A stretch of DNA of 57,844 bases from positions 1 to 57,844 of the forward strand of contig JAUZRN010000053.1 of NCBI GenBank assembly GCA_030950375.1, read 5' to 3'. The DNA is from Rhodothermus sp. (GTDB taxonomy: Bacteria; Bacteroidota; Rhodothermia; Rhodothermales; Rhodothermaceae). Every line of letters begins with the position of its first letter. Position 1 is the stretch's first letter. The position numbers and the translations under genes were made by a program. The notes beneath the pieces are model-generated. The model was not told the DNA's origin, made no database searches, and saw only the letters and a program-made list of their open reading frames with translations. Below are positions 37,029 through 46,269 of this stretch, piece by piece.

Positions 37029-38525
37029 ATGTTACTGCTGGGCTTTGATGTAGGCAGTTCGTTTATCAAAGGGGCGCTGGTTGAGGCGGCAACCGGTCGT
37101 GTACTGACGTCGGTAACGGTTCCAGAGCAGGAGTTAGCGATTCAATCGCTGCGTCCCGGTTGGGCCGAACAGGATCCGGAGCTGTGGTGGCAGTGTGTAC
37201 AACAGGCTGTGGCAGCGCTGCGGCGGCATTATCCGTTCGATCCTGAAGCGATTGGCGGTATTGGCATCGCCTACCAGATGCACGGTCTGGTGCTCATCGA
37301 TCGGCGGGGACGTGTGCTGCGTCCAGCCATCATCTGGTGTGACAGCCGGGCTGTTTCGGTCGGGGAACGGGCCTTTCAGGAACTGGGACCGGAGCACTGC
37401 CTGCGCCGTCTGCTCAACAGTCCGGGCAACTTCACAGCTGCCAGACTTCGCTGGGTGCGCGAAAATGAGCCTGAAATCTATCGCCAGGCCTACAAGTGGC
37501 TGCTCCCGGGCGATTATATAGCTTTTCGCATGACCGGAGAGCCCACTACCACTGTCTCTGGGCTTTCTGAAGGGATTTTCTGGGATTTTTTAGAAGAAAA
37601 ACCGGCTTACTGGCTGCTGGAGCATTTAGAAATTGACCCGGTGCTGATGCCGCGCCTGGTGCCGATCTTTGGAGGGCAGGGCGAGCTAACCCGGGAAGCG
37701 GCCGAAGCGTTGGGGCTTCAGCCTGGCACGCCCGTCACCTACCGGGCGGGTGATCAGCCAAACAACGCTTTCTCACTGGGGGTGCTGCATCCGGGTGAGG
37801 TGGCCACGACAGCTGGTACGTCGGGGGTCATTTATGCCGTGGACGACACGCCACGCTACGATCCGCAGACGCGCGTCAATACGTTTGTGCATGTCAACCA
37901 CACCCTTCAGCAACGACGCTATGGCATACTGCTATGCCTGAACGGTACGGGCGCGCTCTATCGCTGGCTTCGGCAGGAGGTGCTGGGCGATACGATAAGC
38001 TATGAGGCAATGAATAAGCAGGCAGCCGTAGCCCCGATTGGTTCCGACGGAGTGCGCGTGTTGCCTTTCGGTAACGGGGCCGAACGTATGCTACGAAATC
38101 AAAACCTCGGTGCTTCGGTGCATGGTCTCGACTTCAATCGTCACGGTCGTGCACATCTACTACGGGCGGCCAAAGAGGGTATTGTCTTCGCGCTGGCTTA
38201 CGGACTGGAGGTGATTCGGGGCATGGGACTGACTATTGAGACAGTGCGCGCCGGTCGCACCAGCCTGTTTTTGAGTCCCCTTTTCGGTCGGATTTACGCG
38301 ACTGTCAATCGTACGGTCGTGGAGTTGTACGATACGGATGGAGCGGCTGGCGCCGCGCGGGGAGCTGGGGTCGGCCGCGGCGTGTATCCTGCGCCCGAGG
38401 CGGCTTTCCAGGGCGTACGACCGGTGGCTACGATTGAGCCTGAGCCGACCTGGCAGGCTGCTTATAGGGAAGCCTACCAGCACTGGTGTGAAATCCTCAC
38501 CAATCAACTTCAAGCCGAGGCATGA
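37029..38525 (+). CDS. FGGY-family sugar kinase, xylulokinase type (498 aa)
   Basis: Phosphorylates a ketopentose (probably D-xylulose) with ATP. The N-terminal phosphate loop LLGFDVGSSFIKGALV (residues 3-18), the substrate motif IAYQMHGLVLID with Asp in IIWCDSRA (about 81-106), and AGDQPNNAFSLGVLHPG with ATTAGTSG (about 240-265) fit the Bacteroidota xylulokinase branch. The stop TGA overlaps the ATG of the isomerase gene (ATGA), so the pair is translationally coupled and should act on one sugar. Confidence 0.85.
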   Translation: MLLLGFDVGSSFIKGALVEAATGRVLTSVTVPEQELAIQSLRPGWAEQDPELWWQCVQQAVAALRRHYPFDPEAIGGIGIAYQMHGLVLIDRRGRVLRPAIIWCDSRAVSVGERAFQELGPEHCLRRLLNSPGNFTAARLRWVRENEPEIYRQAYKWLLPGDYIAFRMTGEPTTTVSGLSEGIFWDFLEEKPAYWLLEHLEIDPVLMPRLVPIFGGQGELTREAAEALGLQPGTPVTYRAGDQPNNAFSLGVLHPGEVATTAGTSGVIYAVDDTPRYDPQTRVNTFVHVNHTLQQRRYGILLCLNGTGALYRWLRQEVLGDTISYEAMNKQAAVAPIGSDGVRVLPFGNGAERMLRNQNLGASVHGLDFNRHGRAHLLRAAKEGIVFALAYGLEVIRGMGLTIETVRAGRTSLFLSPLFGRIYATVNRTVVELYDTDGAAGAARGAGVGRGVYPAPEAAFQGVRPVATIEPEPTWQAAYREAYQHWCEILTNQLQAEA

Positions 38526-39673
38526 GCATGACAAACGCGCAGACCTACCATAGCCTCTGCCGCTGGACGTTCCATGCCGGCAAGGGGGGCTTCGTCCCGG
38601 CCAACATGCGGCCGGCCTGGGCAGCCGATCGTTTCAGCACAGTCGATTTTGTTTATCTGGTTAAAGAAAAGATTGCGCCACGCCTGCCCGACACCGTCTC
38701 ACTGGGCATTGAACTGCACTACGATAACGAAATTAACGAGCAAAATGCCGAGGCGGTCGCGAGAGCGTTGACCGATACAGGGCTGTATCTGGCAATGATT
38801 ACGCCGGGGGCTCATATCCACTTTGCCTACGGAGGAATTTGTTCGCTCGATCCGAAGGAGCGTGCGGCTGCTGAAGAACTGGGACGGCGCACAGTGGAGC
38901 TGGCCTATGGTCCCCTGCGTGTCGCCTGGCATCCGGATCCTGAAAAAGCGCCCACACTGGTAATCTGGAATGGTTCGTTCGGCTACGATCTGGCCACGGT
39001 AGGGGTGCGGCAGATGTATCGCAACCTGAAGGAAAGCCTGGCGCGACTCTGCCGGTTCGAACAGGAAAAAGGCGGGGCGTTGTACATCGGTATTGAGCCC
39101 AAGCCGAATGAAGGGCATCCGGCCATGCTGTTGCCGACGGTGGCCAGTGCACTGCTTCTCTGGCGCCAGCTTGCTGATGAGTATGGCATCGACCCCTCAA
39201 AAAAAGGGGTCAACATGGAAATCGGGCATTCGGAGATGATCGGACTCGACGTTGTGTACGACGTGGTGGAGCAGCTTGAGGCGCAGGCGATGGTACACTT
39301 CCATCTGAACAGCCAGGGCTATAACGATGGCATTATTCTGGGCGGTCCGGGTCGCTACGACATCGATCACGGCACGCGCGTTAACGGCATGAACATCGCA
39401 CTGGCCGGATTGCTCGAGCAGGATGGCTATAACCGATGGTTCGGACACGATATGCAGCCCCGTCCCTACGACAATGAGGACCAGGCGATTGATCGGGTGG
39501 TGCGCAGCATCCTGAGCTGGGAAGCCTGCCGCCACGCTGCCCAGACGCTCGACGTGGCGGAGTTGCTGGATCTGCTGAGCCGGCGGGAAACGGCCCAAGC
39601 TGAGGACCTGATGCGGGCAGCGCTTGTGGAAGCGCAACGCCGGTTCGATGCGCTTTATCGAAAAGCAGGTTAA
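38522..39673 (+). CDS. xylose-isomerase-like TIM-barrel sugar isomerase (383 aa)
   Basis: Isomerase-type barrel with IEPKPNEGHP (Glu192), NMEIGHSEM (Glu233, His236) and VHFHLNSQG (257-265). In true xylose isomerases the last motif reads HIDLNGQ and its Asp is a metal ligand; here that place is His261, and only one Asp (269) remains of the DxD that follows. A Glu/Glu/His/Asp site recalls L-rhamnose isomerase and epimerase relatives. The partner kinase suggests a pentose, but the substrate is open. An alternative start is ATG 38528. Confidence 0.75.
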   Translation: MSMTNAQTYHSLCRWTFHAGKGGFVPANMRPAWAADRFSTVDFVYLVKEKIAPRLPDTVSLGIELHYDNEINEQNAEAVARALTDTGLYLAMITPGAHIHFAYGGICSLDPKERAAAEELGRRTVELAYGPLRVAWHPDPEKAPTLVIWNGSFGYDLATVGVRQMYRNLKESLARLCRFEQEKGGALYIGIEPKPNEGHPAMLLPTVASALLLWRQLADEYGIDPSKKGVNMEIGHSEMIGLDVVYDVVEQLEAQAMVHFHLNSQGYNDGIILGGPGRYDIDHGTRVNGMNIALAGLLEQDGYNRWFGHDMQPRPYDNEDQAIDRVVRSILSWEACRHAAQTLDVAELLDLLSRRETAQAEDLMRAALVEAQRRFDALYRKAG

Positions 39674-40032
39674 AGCCCCGTATCCATGATGCGGCGTTGC
39701 AATCTGCCCCGAAACTGAAGCCAGTCACTATACGGGAGCCGACATTAGAGAGACGCTTTACTTCGGGTAGGACGTTGGCGTGCAGGAAATGGTCGAGCTG
39801 TTTTTAGCAGCGTCTGTCCGCTTGATTTGGTGATGCGTCAGGTCCGGCTTCGCAGATTCAATTGATGTCGTCCACCGTTTTCCGTAGTTACGTCACATTC
39901 TAAAGATGCGTGCCGTGGTCCGTTTTATTCAGCGACTTGATAAGCGCCTTGAGGACTTCGTGACCAGACCTTAGAAATGGTCGGTGTGACCTTATTGTCA
40001 CAGGGTGCTTTTGCAAGAGGTTTCGGCATATG
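39674..40032. other. intergenic region without a supported gene
   Basis: It lies between convergent genes. It holds only short frames, among them a 22-codon one at 39906-39974 that has no ribosome-binding site. No terminator hairpin with a T-run is evident, and no repeat was recognised. Confidence 0.5.
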
Positions 40033-41751
40033 TCAGCATGGCAGCACTTTCAGGACGAGCAGTGTGACGTCGTCGTCTCTGTTGGCCGGGTGGCCGGTGA
40101 ACTGTTCGATGGCCTGTTGCACAGCTTTTACGATAGCCTGGGCTGGTCGGTGACGGTGAGTCTGCAGGCAGGTCAGGAGTCGATCTTCACCGAAGGGTTC
40201 ATCGTTGGGGCCTATTGCTTCGGTGACGCCGTCTGTAAAGAGCACGAGAACATCGCCTGGGGCAAGCGACAGTTGTTCAGTTTTGTAGCAGGCGTTGGGA
40301 AGGACGCCCAGGAGTAAGTCGCTGTGGCTGAGGCGCTCTGCTTCGCCGGAAGCGCGTAGCAGAATTGGAGGAATATGACCAGCATTCACGTAGGTGAGCT
40401 GACCGGTGGAAGGGGTGTAGCGTGCCTGGAAGAAGGTGATGAAGCGGTCAGGTTCGGTGTTTTCGCAGATGACTCGGTTAATCTGGGCCGTGCTCTGTTC
40501 CAGGGTGTTTTCGAGTGGCACAAGCACGTGCAGGCAGGCCTGCAGGTTCGCCATGAGCAAGGCGGCAGCCATGCCTTTACCGGCCACGTCGGCAATGGCC
40601 AGGCGCAGGCTGCCGTCAGGTTCACAGAGCGCATCATAGTAGTCCCCGCCGACTTCCTGACTGGATAAGGCGGAGGCGGCCAATTCTACCCCCGGCGCTT
40701 CAGGTAAGCGTTGCGGTAACAGACGTTGTTGGATCTGGCGGGCCCGTTGCAGCTCACGCTCCAGCTGTTGGTGTTCAATCTGGGCTTCGATCAGGAACGT
40801 GTTGCGAATGGCCGAAGCAGCCAGCGTACCGAGGGCGTAGAGGAACTCGATTTCAGCAGGGCCGTAAGGCACGCCGTTGATGCGCTGGCCCAAGCCCAGC
40901 ACAGCCTGTGTGACTCCCTGTTGTCGGATGGGCAGTACCAGGTGGAGCTGAAAGGCCCGCAGCCAGTCCCAATCGGCTGTAGCTTCGTTCAGTAGTAGGG
41001 GCTGTTCGAGCTGACCGAGCTGTTCGATGCGTCGGCGAGGCAGCGTAGAAGGCAAGCCACGGCTGGCAAGCACTTCAAAGGTGGCGGTGCCATCGGCGGT
41101 TTCGACGCGTACCAGCAGTAGATAGCGGTTGATCAGGAGATGGCCCATCAGAGCCAGTGAAAGCAAGTGCGCCAGTTGGCTACGGTCGATGGTTGCATTG
41201 AACTCCTGGGCCAGTTCGAACAGCGTGTCGAGTTGCTGCAGACGCAGATCCAGGTCCCGATTGGCCTGTTGTAGCTCTTCGATGAGCAGGGCATTGTGCA
41301 GGGCGGCTGCCGAGAGCGTGGCCAGTGCCTGCACAAACTCCAGTTCACGTCTGGCGAAGGGTTGGCCGGTGGCTTTGCGGCCCAGCGCGAGTAGACCCAG
41401 TAGTCGATGTCGAAACATCAGGGGCACTGCCAGCCATAGGCCGTGGGTGCGGAGTGCTTCGGGGACGTCGGCATTGTGGAGCACCTGATCTGAAGAGGGC
41501 AGGGGTAACTCCAGAATCGTATCAGGTTTCAGATCCATCGGGCCCCGCACATCGGCCACCCGAAAACGTTGCATCAGTGGATCGAACAGCAGCACGGCAC
41601 CCCGGGTAACCAGCAGCTTACTCAAGGTTGAGAGCAGCAGGTTACGGATGACGGCTGCACGGTCGTCTGAAGTACTCAGCAGCCGGCTGGCTTCGTACAG
41701 GGCCCGCAGGTCAAAGCGGTCGGTAGCCCTGACCGTCGATTGATCGTTCAT
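40033..41751 (-). CDS. GAF-domain SpoIIE/PP2C-type serine phosphatase (572 aa)
   Basis: Signal-transduction phosphatase of the RsbU type. Two GAF-like sensor domains (about 10-160 and 175-320) are followed by a short coiled linker (about 320-345, rich in Glu/Gln/Arg) and the PP2C_SIG domain with GGDYYDAL and IADVAGKGMAAALLM (about 370-405), FTDGVTEAIG and a closing RDDDVTLLVL. The Asp residues of these motifs bind the Mn ions. It probably dephosphorylates an anti-sigma antagonist; none is in the window. Its ATG overlaps the stop of the upstream phosphodiesterase gene by four bases. Confidence 0.92.
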   Translation of the reverse strand: MNDQSTVRATDRFDLRALYEASRLLSTSDDRAAVIRNLLLSTLSKLLVTRGAVLLFDPLMQRFRVADVRGPMDLKPDTILELPLPSSDQVLHNADVPEALRTHGLWLAVPLMFRHRLLGLLALGRKATGQPFARRELEFVQALATLSAAALHNALLIEELQQANRDLDLRLQQLDTLFELAQEFNATIDRSQLAHLLSLALMGHLLINRYLLLVRVETADGTATFEVLASRGLPSTLPRRRIEQLGQLEQPLLLNEATADWDWLRAFQLHLVLPIRQQGVTQAVLGLGQRINGVPYGPAEIEFLYALGTLAASAIRNTFLIEAQIEHQQLERELQRARQIQQRLLPQRLPEAPGVELAASALSSQEVGGDYYDALCEPDGSLRLAIADVAGKGMAAALLMANLQACLHVLVPLENTLEQSTAQINRVICENTEPDRFITFFQARYTPSTGQLTYVNAGHIPPILLRASGEAERLSHSDLLLGVLPNACYKTEQLSLAPGDVLVLFTDGVTEAIGPNDEPFGEDRLLTCLQTHRHRPAQAIVKAVQQAIEQFTGHPANRDDDVTLLVLKVLPC

Positions 41752-42260
41752 GGTGTGGAAGCTGCCGGGATTTCATCCAGGTGTATAACCTCGGCCTGGC
41801 GGGGGCGGCCTGCTTTCAGATGGAGGCGCACGCAGGTTTTAACCCGGTGTAACCCTTCGCGTCCGGCCGCCCCCGGATTCACGTACAGCATCCCGTTCAG
41901 GGAAGCGACCCGCTCAATGCGGAGGATGTGACTGTGACCACAGACGAATATATCCGGCTGTTGCTGGCGCAACCGGGCGGCAATGCCAGGCGCCCATCGG
42001 CCCGGACGGCCGCCGATGTGTGTCATCCAAATGCGTACGCCTTCCAGCGTCAGCCAGAGATCTGCTGGAAGCCGTTGACGGAGCTCGGGACCATCGACGT
42101 TGCCGTAGACGGCATGCACAGGTGCCAGGGTCTCAAGGTGTTTGAGCACCTCGAGCGATCCCACATCGCCGGCATGCAGAATCAGATCGACGTCGGCGAA
42201 AGCTTCGGGCAGGGCCGGGTGCCAGAAGCCATGCGTGTCGGAAAGAATCCCCAGAATCAT
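41748..42260 (-). CDS. YfcE/MJ0936-type metallophosphodiesterase (170 aa)
   Basis: Small calcineurin-like phosphoesterase. Metal-binding motifs in order: GILSDTHGFW (residues 3-12), LHAGDVGS (about 29-36), YGNVDGPE (about 53-60) and CGHSHILRIE (about 112-121). Such enzymes hydrolyse phosphodiester bonds in small substrates; the natural one is usually unknown. It is translated just before, and coupled to, the SpoIIE-type phosphatase gene. Confidence 0.9.
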   Translation of the reverse strand: MILGILSDTHGFWHPALPEAFADVDLILHAGDVGSLEVLKHLETLAPVHAVYGNVDGPELRQRLPADLWLTLEGVRIWMTHIGGRPGRWAPGIAARLRQQQPDIFVCGHSHILRIERVASLNGMLYVNPGAAGREGLHRVKTCVRLHLKAGRPRQAEVIHLDEIPAASTP

Positions 42261-42353
42261 CGCGCTGCCCGATGGTACACGTCTCGCTGACTGGCAGAGA
42301 AGATACGGTGCGCGTGGTTTGCATCAAAGGCACGGGGGAAACAGGCCAGAGGT

Positions 42354-43346
42354 TCAGCGGAGCGTCAGACGCAGGCCGGCCTGCATCCGTGGCGCTTTTT
42401 CTTCAGCTTCAGAAGACCAGAATAGTAGCGGTAACCCCACGAAGGGAGATAGTTGATAGGAAGGCCGGTTATATTCCAGACCACCCTGTGCCCAGATGAT
42501 GCCCCCGTTATAGGTGCGTTCCCATGCAGCGGCTTCCTCGGTACCGCGCTTGCCAGCTCCCTCGGTAACGGTCCGCGTCTCTCGCGCTGATTCCATCAGG
42601 TTGTAGTAACGAGCAGTGCCGGTCAGACCTATAAAAATGTTGCTGCGGGCCGGGTTGAGCAGCAGTGCATAGCTCGTCAACAGGTGCAATTCCCATCCGA
42701 AGACCTGCTGGTAGGTGATTTCGAAGCGGGGAGGGGGGTCGGCAGGGGTCAATGCGGCATTTGGAGGGATCTGGGTTTCTTCCAGCGGGGTCCAGCGTTC
42801 GTAGCCAGTGCGAACGCGGCGCAGTCCGACGGCGTAGTTGGCGACTACAAAGGGAGACAGGAGCGATGAGGTGAGCAGGGCCACGTCGATCTGCGGAAAA
42901 CCCAGGGTGCCATCTGCAGCCGGATCGACGGCCAGGCGAAAGGCATAGCTATCGCTTTCCGAAGCCTGATAGAACTTGAGCAGGATCCAGTCAACGGTCA
43001 GCGTGCGGCCGGTGGTGCCACCGCTGGCGTTGAGGACAACGCCCAGGTCGAGCTGGTCACTCAGCGCATAACTCAGGTGAAAGCGCAGGCCTACCGGAAG
43101 GCCAAACAGGCCACTGCTGGCCGGACCGCTTTCCTGATTGAGCGTGCGGGCACAGCAGAACAGTTCGGTGCCTACCGCATACCCATCGAAGAAGCTGCGA
43201 TGGGCGGTTTCGCTCTGATAAAGTCCGTCGTTGAGCTGAGCAGGCACCTGCGCCCTGCTTGATGGGCCCAGACCACTGCCCAGCAGCAATAACGCGCTGC
43301 CCGTGCAAGCAATCCGCCGCAGCGTCCGGAAACCTGCGCCTCGCAT
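42354..43346 (-). CDS. exported outer-membrane protein of unknown function (330 aa)
   Basis: A signal peptide (ACTGSALLLLGSGLGPSSRAQ) is followed by barrel-like strands (GLPVGLRFHLSYALSDQLDL, VVANYAVGLRRVRTGYERW, YNLMESARETRTV) and a final charged-aromatic strand ending LRLTLR. The frame is open further upstream to 43433, but the ATG at 43346 gives a normal signal peptide and leaves the hairpin at 43374-43400 in the 5' region. Nothing in it names a substrate. Confidence 0.65.
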   Translation of the reverse strand: MRGAGFRTLRRIACTGSALLLLGSGLGPSSRAQVPAQLNDGLYQSETAHRSFFDGYAVGTELFCCARTLNQESGPASSGLFGLPVGLRFHLSYALSDQLDLGVVLNASGGTTGRTLTVDWILLKFYQASESDSYAFRLAVDPAADGTLGFPQIDVALLTSSLLSPFVVANYAVGLRRVRTGYERWTPLEETQIPPNAALTPADPPPRFEITYQQVFGWELHLLTSYALLLNPARSNIFIGLTGTARYYNLMESARETRTVTEGAGKRGTEEAAAWERTYNGGIIWAQGGLEYNRPSYQLSPFVGLPLLFWSSEAEEKAPRMQAGLRLTLR

Positions 43347-43373
43347 GGTGGGGGAATAATGGATGAAAGCGAT

Positions 43374-43403
43374 AAAGGTACGGGATCGGACCGTACCTTT
43401 TCT
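43374..43403. terminator. bidirectional hairpin terminator
   Basis: Perfect 10-bp stem AAAGGTACGG/CCGTACCTTT (43374-43383 with 43391-43400), seven-base loop, T-rich on the plus side (TTTTCTT) and weakly T-rich on the minus. It lies 47 bases after the stop of the hydrolase gene and just upstream of the next minus-strand gene. Confidence 0.75.
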
Positions 43404-43446
43404 TAAATCTACAAACTTACAAATAATTTGCAAAAAGTCCAGCCCC

Positions 43447-44130
43447 TTAAAGCGTCAGGCTTTCGCCTGGCTGAAGGACCTGTACCTTGAACCCTTCTTG
43501 CTCCAGGCGTTGGCGGCATTGTTCAATGTCGATCTGGATGGGGGGAAAAGTGTTGTAGTGGATTGGAATGATCAGGCCTGGTTTGAGCATTTTGGCTGCT
43601 CGGACAGCGCCTTCGACGCCCATCGTGAAGAGATCGCCTACCGGCATGAGCGCCACATCTATCTGGTAATCTTCGCCATACCAGGCCATTTCAGCAAAGG
43701 GGCAGGTATCGCCCAGGTCATAGATTACCTTACCTTCGATTTCGAGGAGGTAACCGTTCGGGTTGCCTCCATAGGTGCCGTCCGGAAAAGATGACGAATG
43801 GCGGGCGTAGGTCTGCGTGACACGTCCCCAGGGAAATTGCCAGGAGCCGCCGGTGTTCATGGGATGTACGTTATTGTGCCCGTGCTGCTGGGCATACTGG
43901 GTGATCTCAAAGTTGGCGATCAGCAGTGCGTTGGTGCGGCGAGCGATGGATAACGTGTCGCCCCAGTGGTCACCGTGAGCATGCGTGAGCAGAATCACAT
44001 CGGGGTGCAACTGGTCGGCCGTAACAACTCCCTGCGTGTGCGGGTTGCCCGTAATGAAGGGGTCAAAGAGCAGCGTGGTGCCGTTTGTCTCAATCTGGAA
44101 GGCCGAATGTCCGAAGTAGGTGAGCTTCAT
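43447..44130 (-). CDS. UPF0173-family metal-dependent hydrolase (227 aa)
   Basis: Metallo-beta-lactamase fold. Motifs: ITYFGHSAFQIE-like start (LTYFGHSAFQIETNG), the HxHxDH ligand cluster LLTHAHGDHWGD (residues about 49-60), YDLGDTCPF (about 137-145) and the last ligand in LIIPIHYNTFP (about 190-200). Length equals the UPF0173/YtkL family. Substrate unknown. It stands alone between a divergent-free gap and the terminator downstream. Confidence 0.93.
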   Translation of the reverse strand: MKLTYFGHSAFQIETNGTTLLFDPFITGNPHTQGVVTADQLHPDVILLTHAHGDHWGDTLSIARRTNALLIANFEITQYAQQHGHNNVHPMNTGGSWQFPWGRVTQTYARHSSSFPDGTYGGNPNGYLLEIEGKVIYDLGDTCPFAEMAWYGEDYQIDVALMPVGDLFTMGVEGAVRAAKMLKPGLIIPIHYNTFPPIQIDIEQCRQRLEQEGFKVQVLQPGESLTL

Positions 44131-44273
44131 GGCGATCCTTCTGGTTGGGTTGATGCCCAGAATGTCTTCCTTTTAATAAACAAGCGACTCATATTTTTTG
44201 CCAGCCCGAAGGTCCGGGCGGCTTGTTACAATCCGGCTACGAGGGATAACGCATGGCGAGCCTGTCCAATGGG

Positions 44274-46265
44274 CTACGAGCGGGCTACGCGGTAGAGCCA
44301 GTATACAAAGCTGAGGAAAACGAGTACGCCCAACACGTGAGCTACGGGCGCGAAGCTATCCGGCACCAGGCGCAGCACGTCGGTACTCTGGGCCAGTGCA
44401 AATGGAATGGCCAGCAAAATGCCTATGAGTGCTTCACCGGTGATCAAACCGGAGGCGAACAGCAGGCCTCGCGATGATTCCTCTCGCCCTCCCAGCGCCC
44501 GGCCGGCTGCATACGACACGAGTCCGCCCACAAAGATCGGCACCGATAGCTCCAGCGGCAGGTAAATGCCCACGGCCACAGCCAGCACTGGCATTCGGAA
44601 GCTGCTGCCTCGGGCTTTAAGTACCTGGTCGGCCACGATGATGGCGACGGCGATCAGCGCACCGATGCCAATGATGGTCCAGTCCAGGCTGCGAGCAAAG
44701 ACGCCTTCTGCCACCGATTGCATGAGGCTGGCCTGGGGAGCGGCCAGCATCTGGGATGGGTCCATACCAGGACGTGGAAAGACACCACCCAAACCGTAGG
44801 CATTGAACAGCAATTCCAGCACGGGTGCCAATACGAGCGCACCGGTCAGCACGCCCACCATCTGCATGATCTGTTGCTTGTAGGGGGTGGCCCCCACCAG
44901 GTGGCCGGTTTTAAGGTCCTGCATATTGTCGCCGGCGATGGCGGCCGCGCAGCATACGACTGCTCCGATCAAGATGGCTGTAGCGGCCGCGGCTGTGGCG
45001 CGTTCGGCATTTACCTGAAAGTCGATCTGACCACCCAGCAGCACCAGTAGCAGCAGCGAAGCGGTCAAGATCGTGGCGATCGTCACGCCGGAGATGGGGT
45101 TGTTTGAAGAGCCTACCAGACCCGCCATGTAGCCGGCTACCGACGCAAACAGAAAACCAGCGACGAGCGCAAACAGGACCCCGAAGGCTATGGTGGTCAC
45201 GTAGGTGCCGTCCGAAGCCCCCAGGTGTGGCTGATCGATCACGTGCAGAAAGACGAACACCAGCGGTAAAGCCATGGCCAGCGTACCGGCCAGTACGAAG
45301 TGGATAGGGGTGTCACGCTCAGTACGCGGGATGGCTACCTGGTGGCCCTGTCGAGCTTCGCGGACGGCCTGCCAGGAGGCCCGCACGCCATCACGGATCG
45401 GACGTATGAGCGACAGCAACGCCCACAGGCCGCCGACCGCCATAGCGCCTACGCCCAGGTAGCGAATCTTGGTACTCCAGATCTGCAGCGCTGCTGCATA
45501 GCCTTCGGTCCCTTCGGGCAGTCCGTGCAGTGCCGTGTAGATAGGAATACCGAAAAGCCATGAGATCAGGCCACCGGCGAAGACGAGCGTTGCGATGCGC
45601 AGGCCAACGATATAGCCCACACCCAATAGTGCCACGCCCAGCTCGCTACCAAAGCCGAACAGAGCCCGCCCTATCTGCACGGCGCCGTCCACGGTCCCTG
45701 CCAGCACCCGAAAGCCCGTCTGGGCCAGCTTGACCAGGCCGCCTGCAACGGCGGCCATGGCAATATAGCGTACGCCCCGGCCGCCTTCGTCCCCCGCAAT
45801 GAGCACCTCGGCGGTGGCGATCCCTTCGGGAAAGCGAAGCCGCCCTTCGATGATGAGTGCCCGGCGCAGTGGAATCGTAAACAGTACCCCCAACACGCCA
45901 CCGGCTGCCGCCACGGCCAGCGTGTCGAGATAGGGAAAGCCACGCCAGTAGCCCAATAGAATCAGCGCAGGCAGCGTAAAGATCACGCCGGCTGCCAGCG
46001 ACTCGCCGGCCGAAGCGGCCGTCTGCACGATGTTGTTTTCCAGGATATTCGTGCGACGAAACAGCCGCAGCACGCCCATCGAGATGACGGCGGCTGGAAT
46101 GGAAGCCGATACGGTCATGCCTACCTTGAGTCCCAGGTAGGCATTGGCCGCCGCCAGTACGGCCGCCAGCACTACGCCTAGGATCAGCGCTTTAACGGTA
46201 ATTTCCGATAGCGACTGTTCAGGCGGAATGTACGGACCGGTCGAAACAGAAACGGGACGTTCCAT
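44274..46265 (-). CDS. OPT-family oligopeptide/metal-chelate transporter (663 aa)
   Basis: About 16 membrane helices. N-terminal EITVKALILGVVLAAVLAAA, NAYLGLKVGMTVSASIPAAV (residues about 43-62), NNIVQTAASAGESLAAGVIF and the late AIAGDNMQDLKTGHLVGATPY motif are typical of the OPT superfamily (YSL/EspB-like bacterial group). The family moves small peptides or metal chelates with protons. It begins four bases after the secreted LamG protein gene, so the two are cotranscribed. Confidence 0.93.
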   Translation of the reverse strand: MERPVSVSTGPYIPPEQSLSEITVKALILGVVLAAVLAAANAYLGLKVGMTVSASIPAAVISMGVLRLFRRTNILENNIVQTAASAGESLAAGVIFTLPALILLGYWRGFPYLDTLAVAAAGGVLGVLFTIPLRRALIIEGRLRFPEGIATAEVLIAGDEGGRGVRYIAMAAVAGGLVKLAQTGFRVLAGTVDGAVQIGRALFGFGSELGVALLGVGYIVGLRIATLVFAGGLISWLFGIPIYTALHGLPEGTEGYAAALQIWSTKIRYLGVGAMAVGGLWALLSLIRPIRDGVRASWQAVREARQGHQVAIPRTERDTPIHFVLAGTLAMALPLVFVFLHVIDQPHLGASDGTYVTTIAFGVLFALVAGFLFASVAGYMAGLVGSSNNPISGVTIATILTASLLLLVLLGGQIDFQVNAERATAAAATAILIGAVVCCAAAIAGDNMQDLKTGHLVGATPYKQQIMQMVGVLTGALVLAPVLELLFNAYGLGGVFPRPGMDPSQMLAAPQASLMQSVAEGVFARSLDWTIIGIGALIAVAIIVADQVLKARGSSFRMPVLAVAVGIYLPLELSVPIFVGGLVSYAAGRALGGREESSRGLLFASGLITGEALIGILLAIPFALAQSTDVLRLVPDSFAPVAHVLGVLVFLSFVYWLYRVARS

Positions 46266-46269
46266 ACGC

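Noticed and set aside
39906-39974. 22-codon amphipathic peptide frame
   Set aside because: No ribosome-binding site, no neighbour linking it to a toxin or leader, and frames this short occur by chance.
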